Shown one piece after another: positions 46,103 to 56,069 of a DNA stretch of 64,000 nucleotides. The stretch comes from Planctomycetaceae bacterium (GTDB taxonomy: Bacteria; Planctomycetota; Planctomycetia; Planctomycetales; Planctomycetaceae). The translations under genes and the position numbers were made by a program. Within the stretch, counting starts at the first letter, position 1. Every line of letters begins with the position of its first letter. The DNA lies in the NCBI GenBank assembly GCA_021732785.1, contig JAKFUG010000031.1, positions 1 to 64,000 on the forward strand, written 5' to 3'. The notes under the pieces are model-generated. The model did not search any database and was not told the DNA's origin. It worked only from the letters and a program-made list of their open reading frames with translations.

Positions 46103-46178
46103 TGTGCCACGGCCGTGTCGGCCGTGCGAAGTGGCAAAACGCTCGGCAAAATTGCACGGCCGACACGGCCGTGGCACA
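46103..46178. repeat. TGTGCCACGGCC inverted-repeat element (copy 2)
   Basis: Arms 46103-46127 and 46154-46178 pair over 25 bases. The loop (46128-46153) carries GTGGCAAAACGCT and GCAAAAT, close to GTAACAAAGCGCT and CCAAAAT in the loop of copy 1 at 35086-35114. It is between fabF and the degenerate ketosynthase, in one direction of transcription. A further weak inverted pair lies at 46277-46286 and 46358-46367. Confidence 0.9.
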
Positions 46179-46419
46179 CAGGACCGAAGACTTCCACGGG
46201 CTGCTCGTGGCGGTGGTAAATTCAACGCGGCTAAATTCTCGCCGGTTCAGTCCCGGGCAAATGGCATCGGGGGTTGCAAAATCGCGTCGGTTCGACTCTC
46301 TTAACGAGGGACGGAACACACGAACGGCTGCTGGGCGGTTCGTCGTATCGCAGGGATCGCGATTTTGGGCCTGACAAACACGCCGATGAACCGATTGGTC
46401 ATCGCGCAGGAATTGGGAA

Positions 46420-47733
46420 GTGGTGCGAGCGGTGAGTTCCTCGGACGTGGTAATGACCGGTGTCGGTGTGATGAGCCCCATCGGCGTCGATCTCGATGCC
46501 TTTTGGAATCGCCTCGCGACCGGTCGCTCGGGAATTACGACGACCACACTTTTCCCCGGTTGTGCCGCTCCGGATCAAGCCGGCGGCCAGGTGATCGAAT
46601 TCACCGAGGAATCAGCCCGCAAAGTCTTTTTGAAAGAGCATCGCAAGAATCTCAAAGCGATGTGCCGGGAGATCCAGCTCGGCGTGGCTTCCGCCATGCA
46701 GGCGCTGACGAACTCGAAGCTCGATCTCTCCCAGATCAATCACGAACGGCTGGGAGTCGAGTTCGGGGCCAACCTGATGCTGAGCGCCCCGGATATTCTG
46801 GCTTCCGCCTGTGATGCGTCGATCAGCCCCGAACACCCCACGCTGCAAACGTCCGCCTGGGGACGCCTGGGTTTACCACGGATGGAACCACTGTGGCTGT
46901 TGCGGTATCTCCCCAACATGCCGGCATGCCATATCAGCATTGCCGCCGACGCCCGCGGGCCGAGCAATTCGCTCACACTCGATGATGCCTCGGGGAACAC
47001 CGTCCTCGGAGAAGCCCTGCGGATTCTGCAACGCGGGGCGGCCGACATCATGATCACCGGCAGTACCGGAACGACGCTGCATCCGATCAAGACGATGCAC
47101 CTCGGACTGTGGCACGAACTGGCCACTTCCCCTGCCGATCCTGCGAAGCGTTGCCGCCCGTTTGACCGTGACGCCAACGGACGGGTCGTCGCGGAAGGGG
47201 CCTGCACTTTTATTCTCGAAACCCGCACGCACGCCGAAGCCCGCAACGCCCCCATTCTGGGGCGCATTCTCGGTACCGGCAGCGGCGTGGTGACGGCCCG
47301 CGACGGTAAGCCGCTCTTCCGCGAAGCCCTGGTGCGGGCGATGCGGGCCGCTTTGAAATCGGCGGACCTCTCGGTCGATCAGATTGGCCACATCAACGCT
47401 CACGGACTCGGCATCAAGGATCTCGATGTCGCAGAAGCCCAAGCCATTCACGACGTCTTCGGACCGGAACTCGGTCGCCGCGTGCCGGTAACGGCAATGA
47501 AGAGCGTGCTCGGCAACTCCGGTGCTGGATCGGGCACGCTGGAATTGGCCGCGTCGGTCATCGGCCTGCAGCACGGTGTCATTCCCGCCACGCTCAACTG
47601 CGACAATCCCAATCCCGATTGCCCGCTGAACATCGTCCGCGGCGAACCGCAGAGCACGACCAACAAAGTCGTGCTCAAGGCGAATGTCAACCGCGCCGGA
47701 CAGGCGAGCGCTGCGATTGTCGAAGTGTTCTAG
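46420..47733 (+). CDS. ketosynthase homologue with degenerate active site (CLF-like)
   Basis: 437 residues from a GTG. The thiolase fold is intact (VVMTGVGVMSPIGVDLDAFW; RPFDRDANGRVVAEGACTFI; GHINAHGLGIKDLDVAEA). The catalytic Cys of TACASGN is Asp189 in LTLDDASGN. The first His (His328) and Lys361 are kept, but the second His is Asn366 in KSVLGNSGAGSG. Loss of the Cys is the mark of chain-length-factor subunits, which pair with an active ketosynthase. It lies 335 bases after fabF and may pair with it. The 335-base spacer holds the repeat at 46103 and no gene. The reading frame is intact, so it is not a pseudogene. Confidence 0.85.
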   Translation: MVRAVSSSDVVMTGVGVMSPIGVDLDAFWNRLATGRSGITTTTLFPGCAAPDQAGGQVIEFTEESARKVFLKEHRKNLKAMCREIQLGVASAMQALTNSKLDLSQINHERLGVEFGANLMLSAPDILASACDASISPEHPTLQTSAWGRLGLPRMEPLWLLRYLPNMPACHISIAADARGPSNSLTLDDASGNTVLGEALRILQRGAADIMITGSTGTTLHPIKTMHLGLWHELATSPADPAKRCRPFDRDANGRVVAEGACTFILETRTHAEARNAPILGRILGTGSGVVTARDGKPLFREALVRAMRAALKSADLSVDQIGHINAHGLGIKDLDVAEAQAIHDVFGPELGRRVPVTAMKSVLGNSGAGSGTLELAASVIGLQHGVIPATLNCDNPNPDCPLNIVRGEPQSTTNKVVLKANVNRAGQASAAIVEVF

Positions 47734-47771
47734 CAGCCCGGGGATTGTGATCCCTGAGGAGCGTGAAGAGA

Positions 47772-47793
47772 CCCAGGCATCGGAATGCCTGGG
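47772..47793. repeat. CCCAGGCAT hairpin repeat
   Basis: A 9-bp stem (47772-47780 / 47785-47793) with the tetraloop CGGA and flanks GAAGAGA and CTTC, as at 2227 and 25344. It sits between the ketosynthase homologue (+) and the TPR gene (-), convergent. Confidence 0.8.
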
Positions 47794-47811
47794 CTTCATG
47801 GGCGGTGTTGA

Positions 47812-49275
47812 TTACTTGCTTGCGGGAAACTGCCGCAGCGCGAATTGCGAGCCGCGATACGCCGACAGATGCGACTGTTTAGTCGCGATCGCTTGCTGGT
47901 AATACTGCGTCGCGCCGCCCATATCCGCGGCGACGGTTCGCTTTTCACCAGAGAAGTAAAACGCCTCGCACAACTGCGCCTGCTTCAAGGTTTCTTCCTT
48001 GTTGTCCGCCGCGTTGATCACTTCCTGTTCGGTCGATTTCCCCGCCAGAAACACCAGCAGATGATCGGCCCAGTCTTTCTTATCGGCGGGCTTGGTCAAC
48101 GCATCGCCGAGTTTCGTGGTCGCCACGCCGCCTTGGCCGGCCTTCACGAGGGCCCAATAACGCCACGGAAGCACGTAGCGCAGATTCGCTTCCAGCGTGA
48201 TGGCTTGCTCGAACGACGCCGCAGCGCCGGCGAAATCGCCCGAGAAATACTTCGCGAAACCGAGATCCACGTGGGCGATCGGATTCTTCCCGTCCGCCGA
48301 CAACACCTGCGCGTAATCTTCCATCGCGGCTTTCGCATTGCCTTGAGAAAGCCGCGCCGTGCCACGCAGGCTGTAAACCAATGGTTGCGACGGATCAATC
48401 TTCAGCGCGGCCGAAAAGTCATTTTCCGCGGCCACGAGGTTACCTTCCGCCATCGAGGCAAACCCGCGATTGGTGTACGCCACGGCATAATCGGCATCGA
48501 GTTCAATGGCCCGAGAAAAATCGGCAATCGCTTTTTGCGTCTTTCCCTGCTGCTGGAAGAACATTCCGCGGTTGTTGAAGACCAGTGGATTATTCGGAAC
48601 CGCTTCCGCAGCCGCATTGAACGCCGTTTCTGCTTGCTCCAGATTCTTCAGTTGGATGTAACAGTCGGCGAGACCAAGACGAGCACCGACATGCGTCGGC
48701 ACAAGCTTGATCGCCGCTTCGTAATCCTTGGAGGCCGACTCGACATTCCGCTGGAAGAGGTACGCCGCCGCCCGTTGGTACAGCAGATTGGCCCGGTCTT
48801 CGGGTTTGATATTCGTCCGCGCGAGGATTTGTGAACCAAAGGTGACGACCACATCCGCGTGTTCCTTGCGATTCTCCATCTGCGCGAGGGTGGTCATTCC
48901 GTAGAAATAGGGGAGGTAGTAATTGATCTGATCGGTGCCGCCGTGACGCATAGCTTCCCGGGCATCTTCGATTCCGCCGCGCACGTCTTTGAGATCGCGG
49001 CGCATCTGGCCGAGTTCCACGCGGGAGCTGGCACGGAGGTAGAGTGCGACATGATCTTTCGGATTCTGGGCCAGCACTTTCGTGGTCAGTTCGATGGCCT
49101 TGGGAAACTCACCGTTCTGGTACGCGTTTTCCGCGTCACTTTTCATCCGTTCCTGTTCGGGATTCGCACCGGGCTTGGCCGGAGCCGGGCTGGGCGGGGC
49201 ATTCTGGGCGACAGTTTCGACTTGAAATCCGGCCAGGAAAATCCATACCGCGGCGAGAAATCCCAATGGTCTCAT
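47812..49275 (-). CDS. exported TPR-repeat protein
   Basis: 487 residues with a signal peptide (LGFLAAVWIFLAGFQVETVAQ). At least eight TPR-like pairs of helices run from about residue 45 to 410, such as PKAIELTTKVLAQNPKDHVA and AIADFSRAIELDADYAVAYT. The protein is probably a periplasmic scaffold. A PP-type GAPPSPAPAKPG stretch precedes the repeats. AGGGTTGG lies before the ATG. No partner gene is next to it. Confidence 0.8.
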   Translation of the reverse strand: MRPLGFLAAVWIFLAGFQVETVAQNAPPSPAPAKPGANPEQERMKSDAENAYQNGEFPKAIELTTKVLAQNPKDHVALYLRASSRVELGQMRRDLKDVRGGIEDAREAMRHGGTDQINYYLPYFYGMTTLAQMENRKEHADVVVTFGSQILARTNIKPEDRANLLYQRAAAYLFQRNVESASKDYEAAIKLVPTHVGARLGLADCYIQLKNLEQAETAFNAAAEAVPNNPLVFNNRGMFFQQQGKTQKAIADFSRAIELDADYAVAYTNRGFASMAEGNLVAAENDFSAALKIDPSQPLVYSLRGTARLSQGNAKAAMEDYAQVLSADGKNPIAHVDLGFAKYFSGDFAGAAASFEQAITLEANLRYVLPWRYWALVKAGQGGVATTKLGDALTKPADKKDWADHLLVFLAGKSTEQEVINAADNKEETLKQAQLCEAFYFSGEKRTVAADMGGATQYYQQAIATKQSHLSAYRGSQFALRQFPASK

Positions 49276-49490
49276 GAGTCCAACCCTATTTGTTCAACTT
49301 CCTTGACGCCACTATGTCGGCCAACACCCGCGAGAGCACTGCGCCAACGTCATTGAAGCCGGAATCGCGTGTCGGGTCAATTCGGTTACACCGGGAAGGC
49401 CCGCTGAATCGGCGGTAGAAGGAACGCGGCACGCGCCAACCGGACAAGGACCAACTGCCATTCGCACACACGATCAATTCCACAAACTCC

Positions 49491-49519
49491 TTGACAGTCT
49501 GCTGGCCCGCGGGTATCGT
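49491..49519 (+). promoter_or_regulatory. sigma70-type promoter upstream of nusA
   Basis: TTGACA (49491-49496) and TATCGT (49514-49519) are spaced by 17 bases. The -35 is a perfect match to consensus; the -10 matches three or four of six. It would start a transcript near 49526, about 370 bases before nusA. Confidence 0.65.
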
Positions 49520-49764
49520 CGGAATTGCTGGATGATGTGGAGTCCTCTCAAGTCGGCCGATTGACGGTCGGGTTGGGAATCCGCCGGCCGCAACCGCGGC
49601 AGGGGTGGCTCCCGGTGAGGGTCTCGGTAGGACAAACGGGGGAGAGGGGCGAAAATGGCCACTCCGTGAAGAATTCCGGACGCAGCTGGGCGCCAAACCC
49701 AGGGGAGTATTTCGCTTCCTGTGTAGGGCGGTCAGAATTTGGCGGACTGCCAGGTTTTGAAGAA
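49520..49764 (+). ncRNA. candidate structured leader RNA of nusA
   Basis: This stretch between the promoter and the terminator-like hairpin is G-rich and contains several possible stems, including GGTGGCTCCCGGTGAGGG and ACGGGGGAGAGGGGCG. It has no open frame of protein character. It could be a regulatory leader or a short separate RNA. I cannot assign it to a known class; a folding comparison is needed. Confidence 0.4.
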
Positions 49765-49790
49765 AGTGGGACTCGAGCCCGCTTTTTTTG
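49765..49790 (+). terminator. terminator-like hairpin in the nusA leader
   Basis: AGTGGG (49765-49770) pairs with CCCGCT (49778-49783), with one G-U, around a 7-base loop and followed by a run of seven T (to 49789). This is an intrinsic-terminator signature placed about 100 bases before nusA, so it may act as an attenuator or end a small RNA. Confidence 0.6.
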
Positions 49791-49894
49791 TTTAATGAGC
49801 TGAACAATTCGGTCGGAGGGGACTGATCGGCTGACTCCAGGGGGAGTCGGCGAATCTTTCACCTGCGATCGATACGAATTGGGGAGACGCGGAC

Positions 49895-51193
<1,299 letters not shown>

Positions 51194-51492
51194 TGGTCGC
51201 AGCAGCATCATTGAGAATTTGAGAACCGTGTTTCAGGATCAGGATTGTTGTTCCCTAGAACTATAAAGAGACTTAACAAAAAGACGAAGGCGATACGAAC
51301 AGCCGTGTGTCCGTCAGCCGGCGTGACGGAGAGGGTCAGTCCAATGGTTTGTCAACGGAGTCGCGACTCCCACAGAATGTGATGTCTCGTCCGTTCAGGT
51401 TGCCTCTGGCGAGGGATCTCCGTCGCCGTGCGTGGTTCAAGTAGTTCCGTCCGACAAGGCCATGACCTTTATCCGGCACCGAGGATTCGCGT
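51194..51492. other. 299-base spacer between nusA and infB
   Basis: No open frame with family features was seen; the ylxR gene common here in other bacteria is absent. CCGTGTGTCCGTCAGCC and GGCGTGACGGAG suggest a small hairpin. It may be an infB leader. A CTATAAAG near 51260 is a weak -10. Confidence 0.5.
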
Positions 51493-54348
51493 TTGAAGAT
51501 TCGCATTTTCGCTCTTGCCAAAGAGCTCAATCTCGACAGCAAGCTGTTGATCGATCACTGCGTGAAGGCGGGGATCGCGGTCAAGAACGTGCTTGCCAGT
51601 ATCTCGCCCGAAGAGCGGGATAAACTGCTGGCCTACATGGCCGCGCAGAAGGGTTCCGCTCCCCACGCCGCCGTGGCCGAAAAGGCCGTCGTTGCTCCGC
51701 GAGAGCCCGCGCCCGAAGCGCCGGTGAAAAAGCCGTTGCGCACCATCGGCGGGGGGACAATGGTCGCCCGTGCCCCCATTACGAGCACACGCCCGCGCAC
51801 CGCGGAACCGGAGTCGGCACCGACGACGGCGGTCGCTGAACTGCCGCCCTCCAAATCGCGTCCGGCCGCAGAAACGACGGTCACCGCTCAAATCGCGGAA
51901 CCCGCCACGGAAGTGGAACCTGCGGTCATTCCCGAGGAGCCGCCGCTCGAAGACGAAGTCGCGACGCCCGAGCTGGAAGTCGCCGAACCCGACACGGAGA
52001 CGCAGGCCCCCCCGCAAACCGTCGTCGTTGAGGACGCCGCGCCGAAAGGTCCCGCTCCGTTGACGCGCGGCGACTATGTGTCCGCGACCGGTGCCGGTCG
52101 GCAGATGCGCGTCATGCAGCAATCGATGCAGGCCCGGGGAACAACCGACACGACCGGCTCCCGGCAACTGGAAAAGAAGCCCGGCCAGCCCAAACCTAAA
52201 GCCGCGGAAGGGCCGCGCATTGCCGCGCTGTCCGAATTCAAGGCCCCGGTCAGCAACAAACCCAAGCCGGAAGAACAGAAGGCTCAAAAGCCCGACTTCA
52301 AGCTCACGCCGGCCGATGCTCTCAAGAGTAGCAGCCCCCTTGCCGACCATCTGCGCAAGAACACCGAAAAGAAGACCCGCAAGCCGGGCGACGACGAACC
52401 GGTCGATGATCGCAAGGACGGCATCAAGCGTCCCGGTGATCGCGCGGTGGGTTCGGGCCTGGAGGAAAGTCGGGCGCAGCGCCGCGACAAACGTAAAGTC
52501 ATCCCCTCCGAAGAAGAGGGTGCCGGCGGCGGTCCGCGCTTCCACAACCGGAAGCGCAAGGTCGCCAAGCCGCAAATTGTCGCCAAGACGTCGGCTGAAA
52601 TCGAGTTGCCGATCACGGTCCGGTCGTTGTCCGAAGCGCTCGGTCGGTCTTCCAAGATCTTGATGCAAGCCCTCTGGTCGGAAGGCCAGATGGTCACCAT
52701 CAACTCGTCCTTGAGCGAAGAAGAAGCCCTCGAATTGGCGATGGAATGCGGCATCGAGCTGACTATCGTCAAGGAAAAGGACCTCGAAGACGAACTCAAC
52801 GACATCTTCGAAGAAGCCGATCCGCCGGAAACGCTGGTGCTCCGTCCGCCGATGGTCACGATCCTGGGTCACGTCGACCACGGCAAGACCACGCTCGTCG
52901 ACAAGATTCGTTCGGCCAACGTCGCGGCCTCGGAACACGGCGGGATTACACAGCACATTGCGGCGTATCAGGTCGAACACAACGACCATAAGATTACGTT
53001 CGTCGATACTCCCGGCCATGCAGCTTTCAGCGAAATGCGCGCTCGCGGAGCCACCACTACCGATATCGTGGTGCTGGTGGTCGCGGCGAACGACGGCGTG
53101 ATGCCGCAGACGGTGGAATGTATCGCCCACGCGAAAGCCGCCGGAGTGCCGATTATCGTCGCGCTCAACAAGAGCGATCTCCCGGACCGCAACGAACAGC
53201 GCGTGCTGCAAGACCTCGCGCAGCACAACCTGCTCGCGTCCGAGTGGGGCGGCGATGTGGAAGTCGTCCGGACCTCGGGGCTCACCGGACAGGGGATCCC
53301 CGAACTGCTCGATACGATTCTGCTCACCGCGGAACTCCATGAATACACGGCCAACCCGGCTCGCCCGGCGTGCGGTGTGGTTCTGGAAGCCTTCCGCGAC
53401 GAAGGTCGCGGCCCGGTGGTCTGGCTCATCGACCAGAAGGGGACGCTCACCGTCGGCGATGTCGTTATCTGCGGCGAGGCTTATGGCCGTATCCGCGCGA
53501 TGTACAACGATCGTGACGAAGAGATTCTGGAAGCCGGCCCGTCGACACCGGTCAAAGTTTCCGGACTCGACATCATTCCTCGTTCGGGCGATCGTTTCCT
53601 CGCGGTCGATGACATCGATCTCGTGCGGGAAATCGCAGAAGAACGTCGGCAGACCGGTCGGCAAAAGTATCTGGCCAGTACCTCGTCGAAGCGGACGCTG
53701 GAAGACATTCTCAATGCCGCTCGCGATGGCGAAGTGCAGGACTTGAATCTGATTCTGAAGGCCGATTCGCCGGGTTCGCTCGAAGCCTTGGTCTACGAAC
53801 TGAAGAAGTTCGAACATCCCGAAGTGCGGGTAAGAATTCTGCATCAGGGCGTCGGCGGGGTGAACGAAAGCGATGTCTATCTGGCCTCCGCCTCGGAAGC
53901 CGTGATCGTCGCCTTCCACGTGATCGCGGATGATCGATCCGCATTACTGGCCTCGAACGAAGACGTCGATATCCGCCGATACAACATCATCTACGAAGTG
54001 ATCGACGATATTCGCACGACACTCGAAGGAATGCTGCGGCCGGAGAAAAAGCAGGTCACCACTGGTCGGGCCATCGTGCTGCGGGTGTTCAATATCGGCA
54101 AGTCCACCATTGCGGGTTGCCGGATTTTGAACGGGACCATCGAACGTTCCAGTCGGGTGCATCTGATTCGCGAACAGAAGGTGCTCAACGATTACAGTCT
54201 CGGCTCGCTGCGTCGCGAAAAGGACGATGCGAAGGAAGTTCGCGAAGGGATGGAGTGCGGGATTCGGCTGGATGGATATAACGACATCCGGGAAGGGGAC
54301 TTGCTCGAAGCCTTTAAGGTCGAAGAGATCGCCCGCACCTTCGAGTAA
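51493..54348 (+). CDS. infB: translation initiation factor IF-2
   Basis: 951 residues. IF-2 places initiator tRNA on the ribosome with GTP. The TTG start at 51493 has GAGG upstream and gives the conserved [20 protein letters not shown] opening. A long charged, Ala/Pro-rich linker spans about 60-350. The G domain shows [18 protein letters not shown] and NKSD, and domains II-IV follow with [19 protein letters not shown] and [17 protein letters not shown]. The length is normal. It is transcribed with rbfA, which starts 70 bases after. Confidence 0.97.
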   Translation: MKIRIFALAKELNLDSKLLIDHCVKAGIAVKNVLASISPEERDKLLAYMAAQKGSAPHAAVAEKAVVAPREPAPEAPVKKPLRTIGGGTMVARAPITSTRPRTAEPESAPTTAVAELPPSKSRPAAETTVTAQIAEPATEVEPAVIPEEPPLEDEVATPELEVAEPDTETQAPPQTVVVEDAAPKGPAPLTRGDYVSATGAGRQMRVMQQSMQARGTTDTTGSRQLEKKPGQPKPKAAEGPRIAALSEFKAPVSNKPKPEEQKAQKPDFKLTPADALKSSSPLADHLRKNTEKKTRKPGDDEPVDDRKDGIKRPGDRAVGSGLEESRAQRRDKRKVIPSEEEGAGGGPRFHNRKRKVAKPQIVAKTSAEIELPITVRSLSEALGRSSKILMQALWSEGQMVTINSSLSEEEALELAMECGIELTIVKEKDLEDELNDIFEEADPPETLVLRPPMVTILGHVDHGKTTLVDKIRSANVAASEHGGITQHIAAYQVEHNDHKITFVDTPGHAAFSEMRARGATTTDIVVLVVAANDGVMPQTVECIAHAKAAGVPIIVALNKSDLPDRNEQRVLQDLAQHNLLASEWGGDVEVVRTSGLTGQGIPELLDTILLTAELHEYTANPARPACGVVLEAFRDEGRGPVVWLIDQKGTLTVGDVVICGEAYGRIRAMYNDRDEEILEAGPSTPVKVSGLDIIPRSGDRFLAVDDIDLVREIAEERRQTGRQKYLASTSSKRTLEDILNAARDGEVQDLNLILKADSPGSLEALVYELKKFEHPEVRVRILHQGVGGVNESDVYLASASEAVIVAFHVIADDRSALLASNEDVDIRRYNIIYEVIDDIRTTLEGMLRPEKKQVTTGRAIVLRVFNIGKSTIAGCRILNGTIERSSRVHLIREQKVLNDYSLGSLRREKDDAKEVREGMECGIRLDGYNDIREGDLLEAFKVEEIARTFE

Positions 54349-54417
54349 ACGTTCGACAGGAACAAACCGAGTGATGCCATGCTGTCGGCATGGCCTGTGA
54401 AAGTACGAGAGTTCGGC

Positions 54418-54903
54418 ATGACGACCCGGCGGATGGCCAAAGCCTCTGAAGCAATTCGCGAGACCGTCAGCACGACGATCTTGTTCGAATTGAAGGATCC
54501 GCGCGTCAAGAACGTGACGGTCCTTCGCGCGGAAGCCGCCGGCGACATGAAAACCGCCAAGGTCTACATTTCGGTGATGGGGGATCCGAAGAAGCAATCG
54601 CTGTGCATGCACGGACTGGAATCGGCCCGCGGCTTTATTCAGTCCAAACTCGCCGATCGGCTGCAGACGCGGTACACTCCGATCTTGAAATTCATCCTGG
54701 ACCCGGGCGTGCAGTTCAGTGCGGCAACCTCCCGGTTGCTGAAAGAAATCGAGTCCGAATCACTTCCCTCCGATGAGACGAACGAAGCGGCGGCAGAAGC
54801 CAGCGACGATGAGGACGAGGGGGAAGACGACGACAATGAAGACGCGGAGAATGATGCGTTGACGGCGGCGGATCACGAATTGGGTGCCCAGGACGGGCCC
54901 TGA
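54418..54903 (+). CDS. rbfA: ribosome-binding factor A
   Basis: 161 residues from the ATG at 54418, giving MTTRRMAKASEAIRETVSTT; a start at 54379 is an alternative. RbfA helps mature the 30S subunit. The KH-like core shows LKDPRVKNVTVLRAEAAGD, KTAKVYISVMGD and RYTPILKFILDPGVQ. The C-terminus carries a long acidic tail (DDEDEGEDDDNEDAE) not present in E. coli RbfA. Its place after infB is the usual one. Confidence 0.92.
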   Translation: MTTRRMAKASEAIRETVSTTILFELKDPRVKNVTVLRAEAAGDMKTAKVYISVMGDPKKQSLCMHGLESARGFIQSKLADRLQTRYTPILKFILDPGVQFSAATSRLLKEIESESLPSDETNEAAAEASDDEDEGEDDDNEDAENDALTAADHELGAQDGP

Positions 54904-54939
54904 CGTGCCACAACAAGAGGCTCACGCTGGCGAGAGATT

Positions 54940-55902
54940 ATGGCTGCGCGCGCGAAAACCGCGGATCGGCAATCGGTACTGAAAAAGCTGCTGCCTCTGC
55001 TGAAAAAGCATTACAAGGTGGCGGTGAGCAAACTCGATCGTCCCGTCATGGAGACGATGCTGTATGCCGTTTGCCTGGAGAACGCTTCTGTCGAAGAAGC
55101 CGACCGGGCTTATGCGCGGCTGTTCGAGTTGTTCCCCGACCTGAATGAGGCCCGAGTCAGTTCGATCTCCGAACTGGAACCGGTCTTTGACGGTTTGGAC
55201 GACCGCGATTGGCGCGGCTTTCGGGCCCGGAGCGTCCTGCAGTATGTCTTCGAGAAGTCCTTCAATTTTGAGCTGGAATCGCTCAAAAAGAAGACCCTCG
55301 AACTCGCGGCGAAACAGCTCGGAAAGATCCGGCATCTGTCGCCCTTCATTCGCACCTTCACGCTGCAGCAGGCCGTGGGCGCGCATCTCTTGCCCATCGA
55401 TGACGCCGCGGCGCGGTTGCTCGTCTGGCTTGGATTGGCGACCGCCGACCAATCCTCCGAAGACATCGGCGAATCGCTGAAGGCCGTCGTTCGCAAAGCC
55501 GAAGCACTCCCGTTCCTGTTTTCCATTCGCTGCCTGGCGGCCGACCGGAAGTTGCGACCGGCGTTTGATCCGGCGATCTATCCCATTCCCGATGACGGGC
55601 ACGATTCCGCCACGGCGATCGATCGTCTCACGACGTTGTTCAAATCGGGCCCCCCCGCGGTGAAGGCCAAGGCCAAAGTGGTTCCCGTGGTCGAAGCCCC
55701 GAAGGCCAAATCCGCGGTGAAGGAGACGGCGAAAAAGCCCGGCAAAGTTGCCCCCAAGGCCGCTCCCGCCCCCGCCAAGGCTGCCGCCAAACCCGTTGCC
55801 CATGGAAAGGTTCCCCCACCGAAGGCGACCTCCGCCAAAGCCGCCCCCGCCAAGTCGGCCACCGCGAAGACCAGCCCCAAAAAACCGACTCGAAAATCCT
55901 GA
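54940..55902 (+). CDS. endonuclease-III-like protein with Lys/Ala/Pro-rich histone-H1-like tail
   Basis: 320 residues. Residues about 15-210 follow the order of an HhH-GPD glycosylase: MLYAVCLENASVEEADRAYA, then LPIDDAAARLLVWLGL, where Asp154 aligns with the catalytic Asp of Nth. The glycosylase Lys of the HhH motif is not seen and no 4Fe-4S cysteines follow, so lyase activity is doubtful. Residues about 238-320 are Lys/Ala/Pro-rich (KSAVKETAKKPGKVAPKAAP), like histone H1 tails or DNA-compacting proteins. It lies 36 bases after rbfA. A DNA-binding role is plausible. Confidence 0.6.
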   Translation: MAARAKTADRQSVLKKLLPLLKKHYKVAVSKLDRPVMETMLYAVCLENASVEEADRAYARLFELFPDLNEARVSSISELEPVFDGLDDRDWRGFRARSVLQYVFEKSFNFELESLKKKTLELAAKQLGKIRHLSPFIRTFTLQQAVGAHLLPIDDAAARLLVWLGLATADQSSEDIGESLKAVVRKAEALPFLFSIRCLAADRKLRPAFDPAIYPIPDDGHDSATAIDRLTTLFKSGPPAVKAKAKVVPVVEAPKAKSAVKETAKKPGKVAPKAAPAPAKAAAKPVAHGKVPPPKATSAKAAPAKSATAKTSPKKPTRKS

Positions 55903-56069
55903 TCCTCGGCATGTCGCTGTTCGCAGTCCCAGGGAGGTCCTGTCGAATCGCGAGCATCGAAAAATCGACTTCGCTATCGTCACTGGGACGCCGTTGACCA
56001 GACGGCATCAATCGAAGGCGGCCTCAGCACCGCGCCGAAGCCCGGCCCCTTCCAGGAAGGAAGAGCAGA

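Larger units (their letters stand above)
49276..49894. other. 619-base spacer holding the nusA promoter and leader
   Basis: The region lies between the TPR gene (minus) and nusA (plus). It contains a strong promoter-like pair at 49491-49519 and an intrinsic-terminator-like hairpin at 49765-49790, described separately. No open frame in it looks like a protein. Confidence 0.6.

Noticed and set aside
46420-47733. Pseudogene call for the second ketosynthase
   Set aside because: No stop or frameshift is present, and structural residues are conserved, so loss of the active site alone is not decay.
49520-49764. 6S RNA, RNase P RNA or SRP RNA in the nusA leader
   Set aside because: None of the diagnostic conserved motifs of those RNAs could be found by eye; the stretch was kept only as a candidate leader.
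51469-53919. 816-residue minus-strand frame opposite infB
   Set aside because: The plus strand is unmistakably IF-2; the long antisense frame is a by-product of codon bias.
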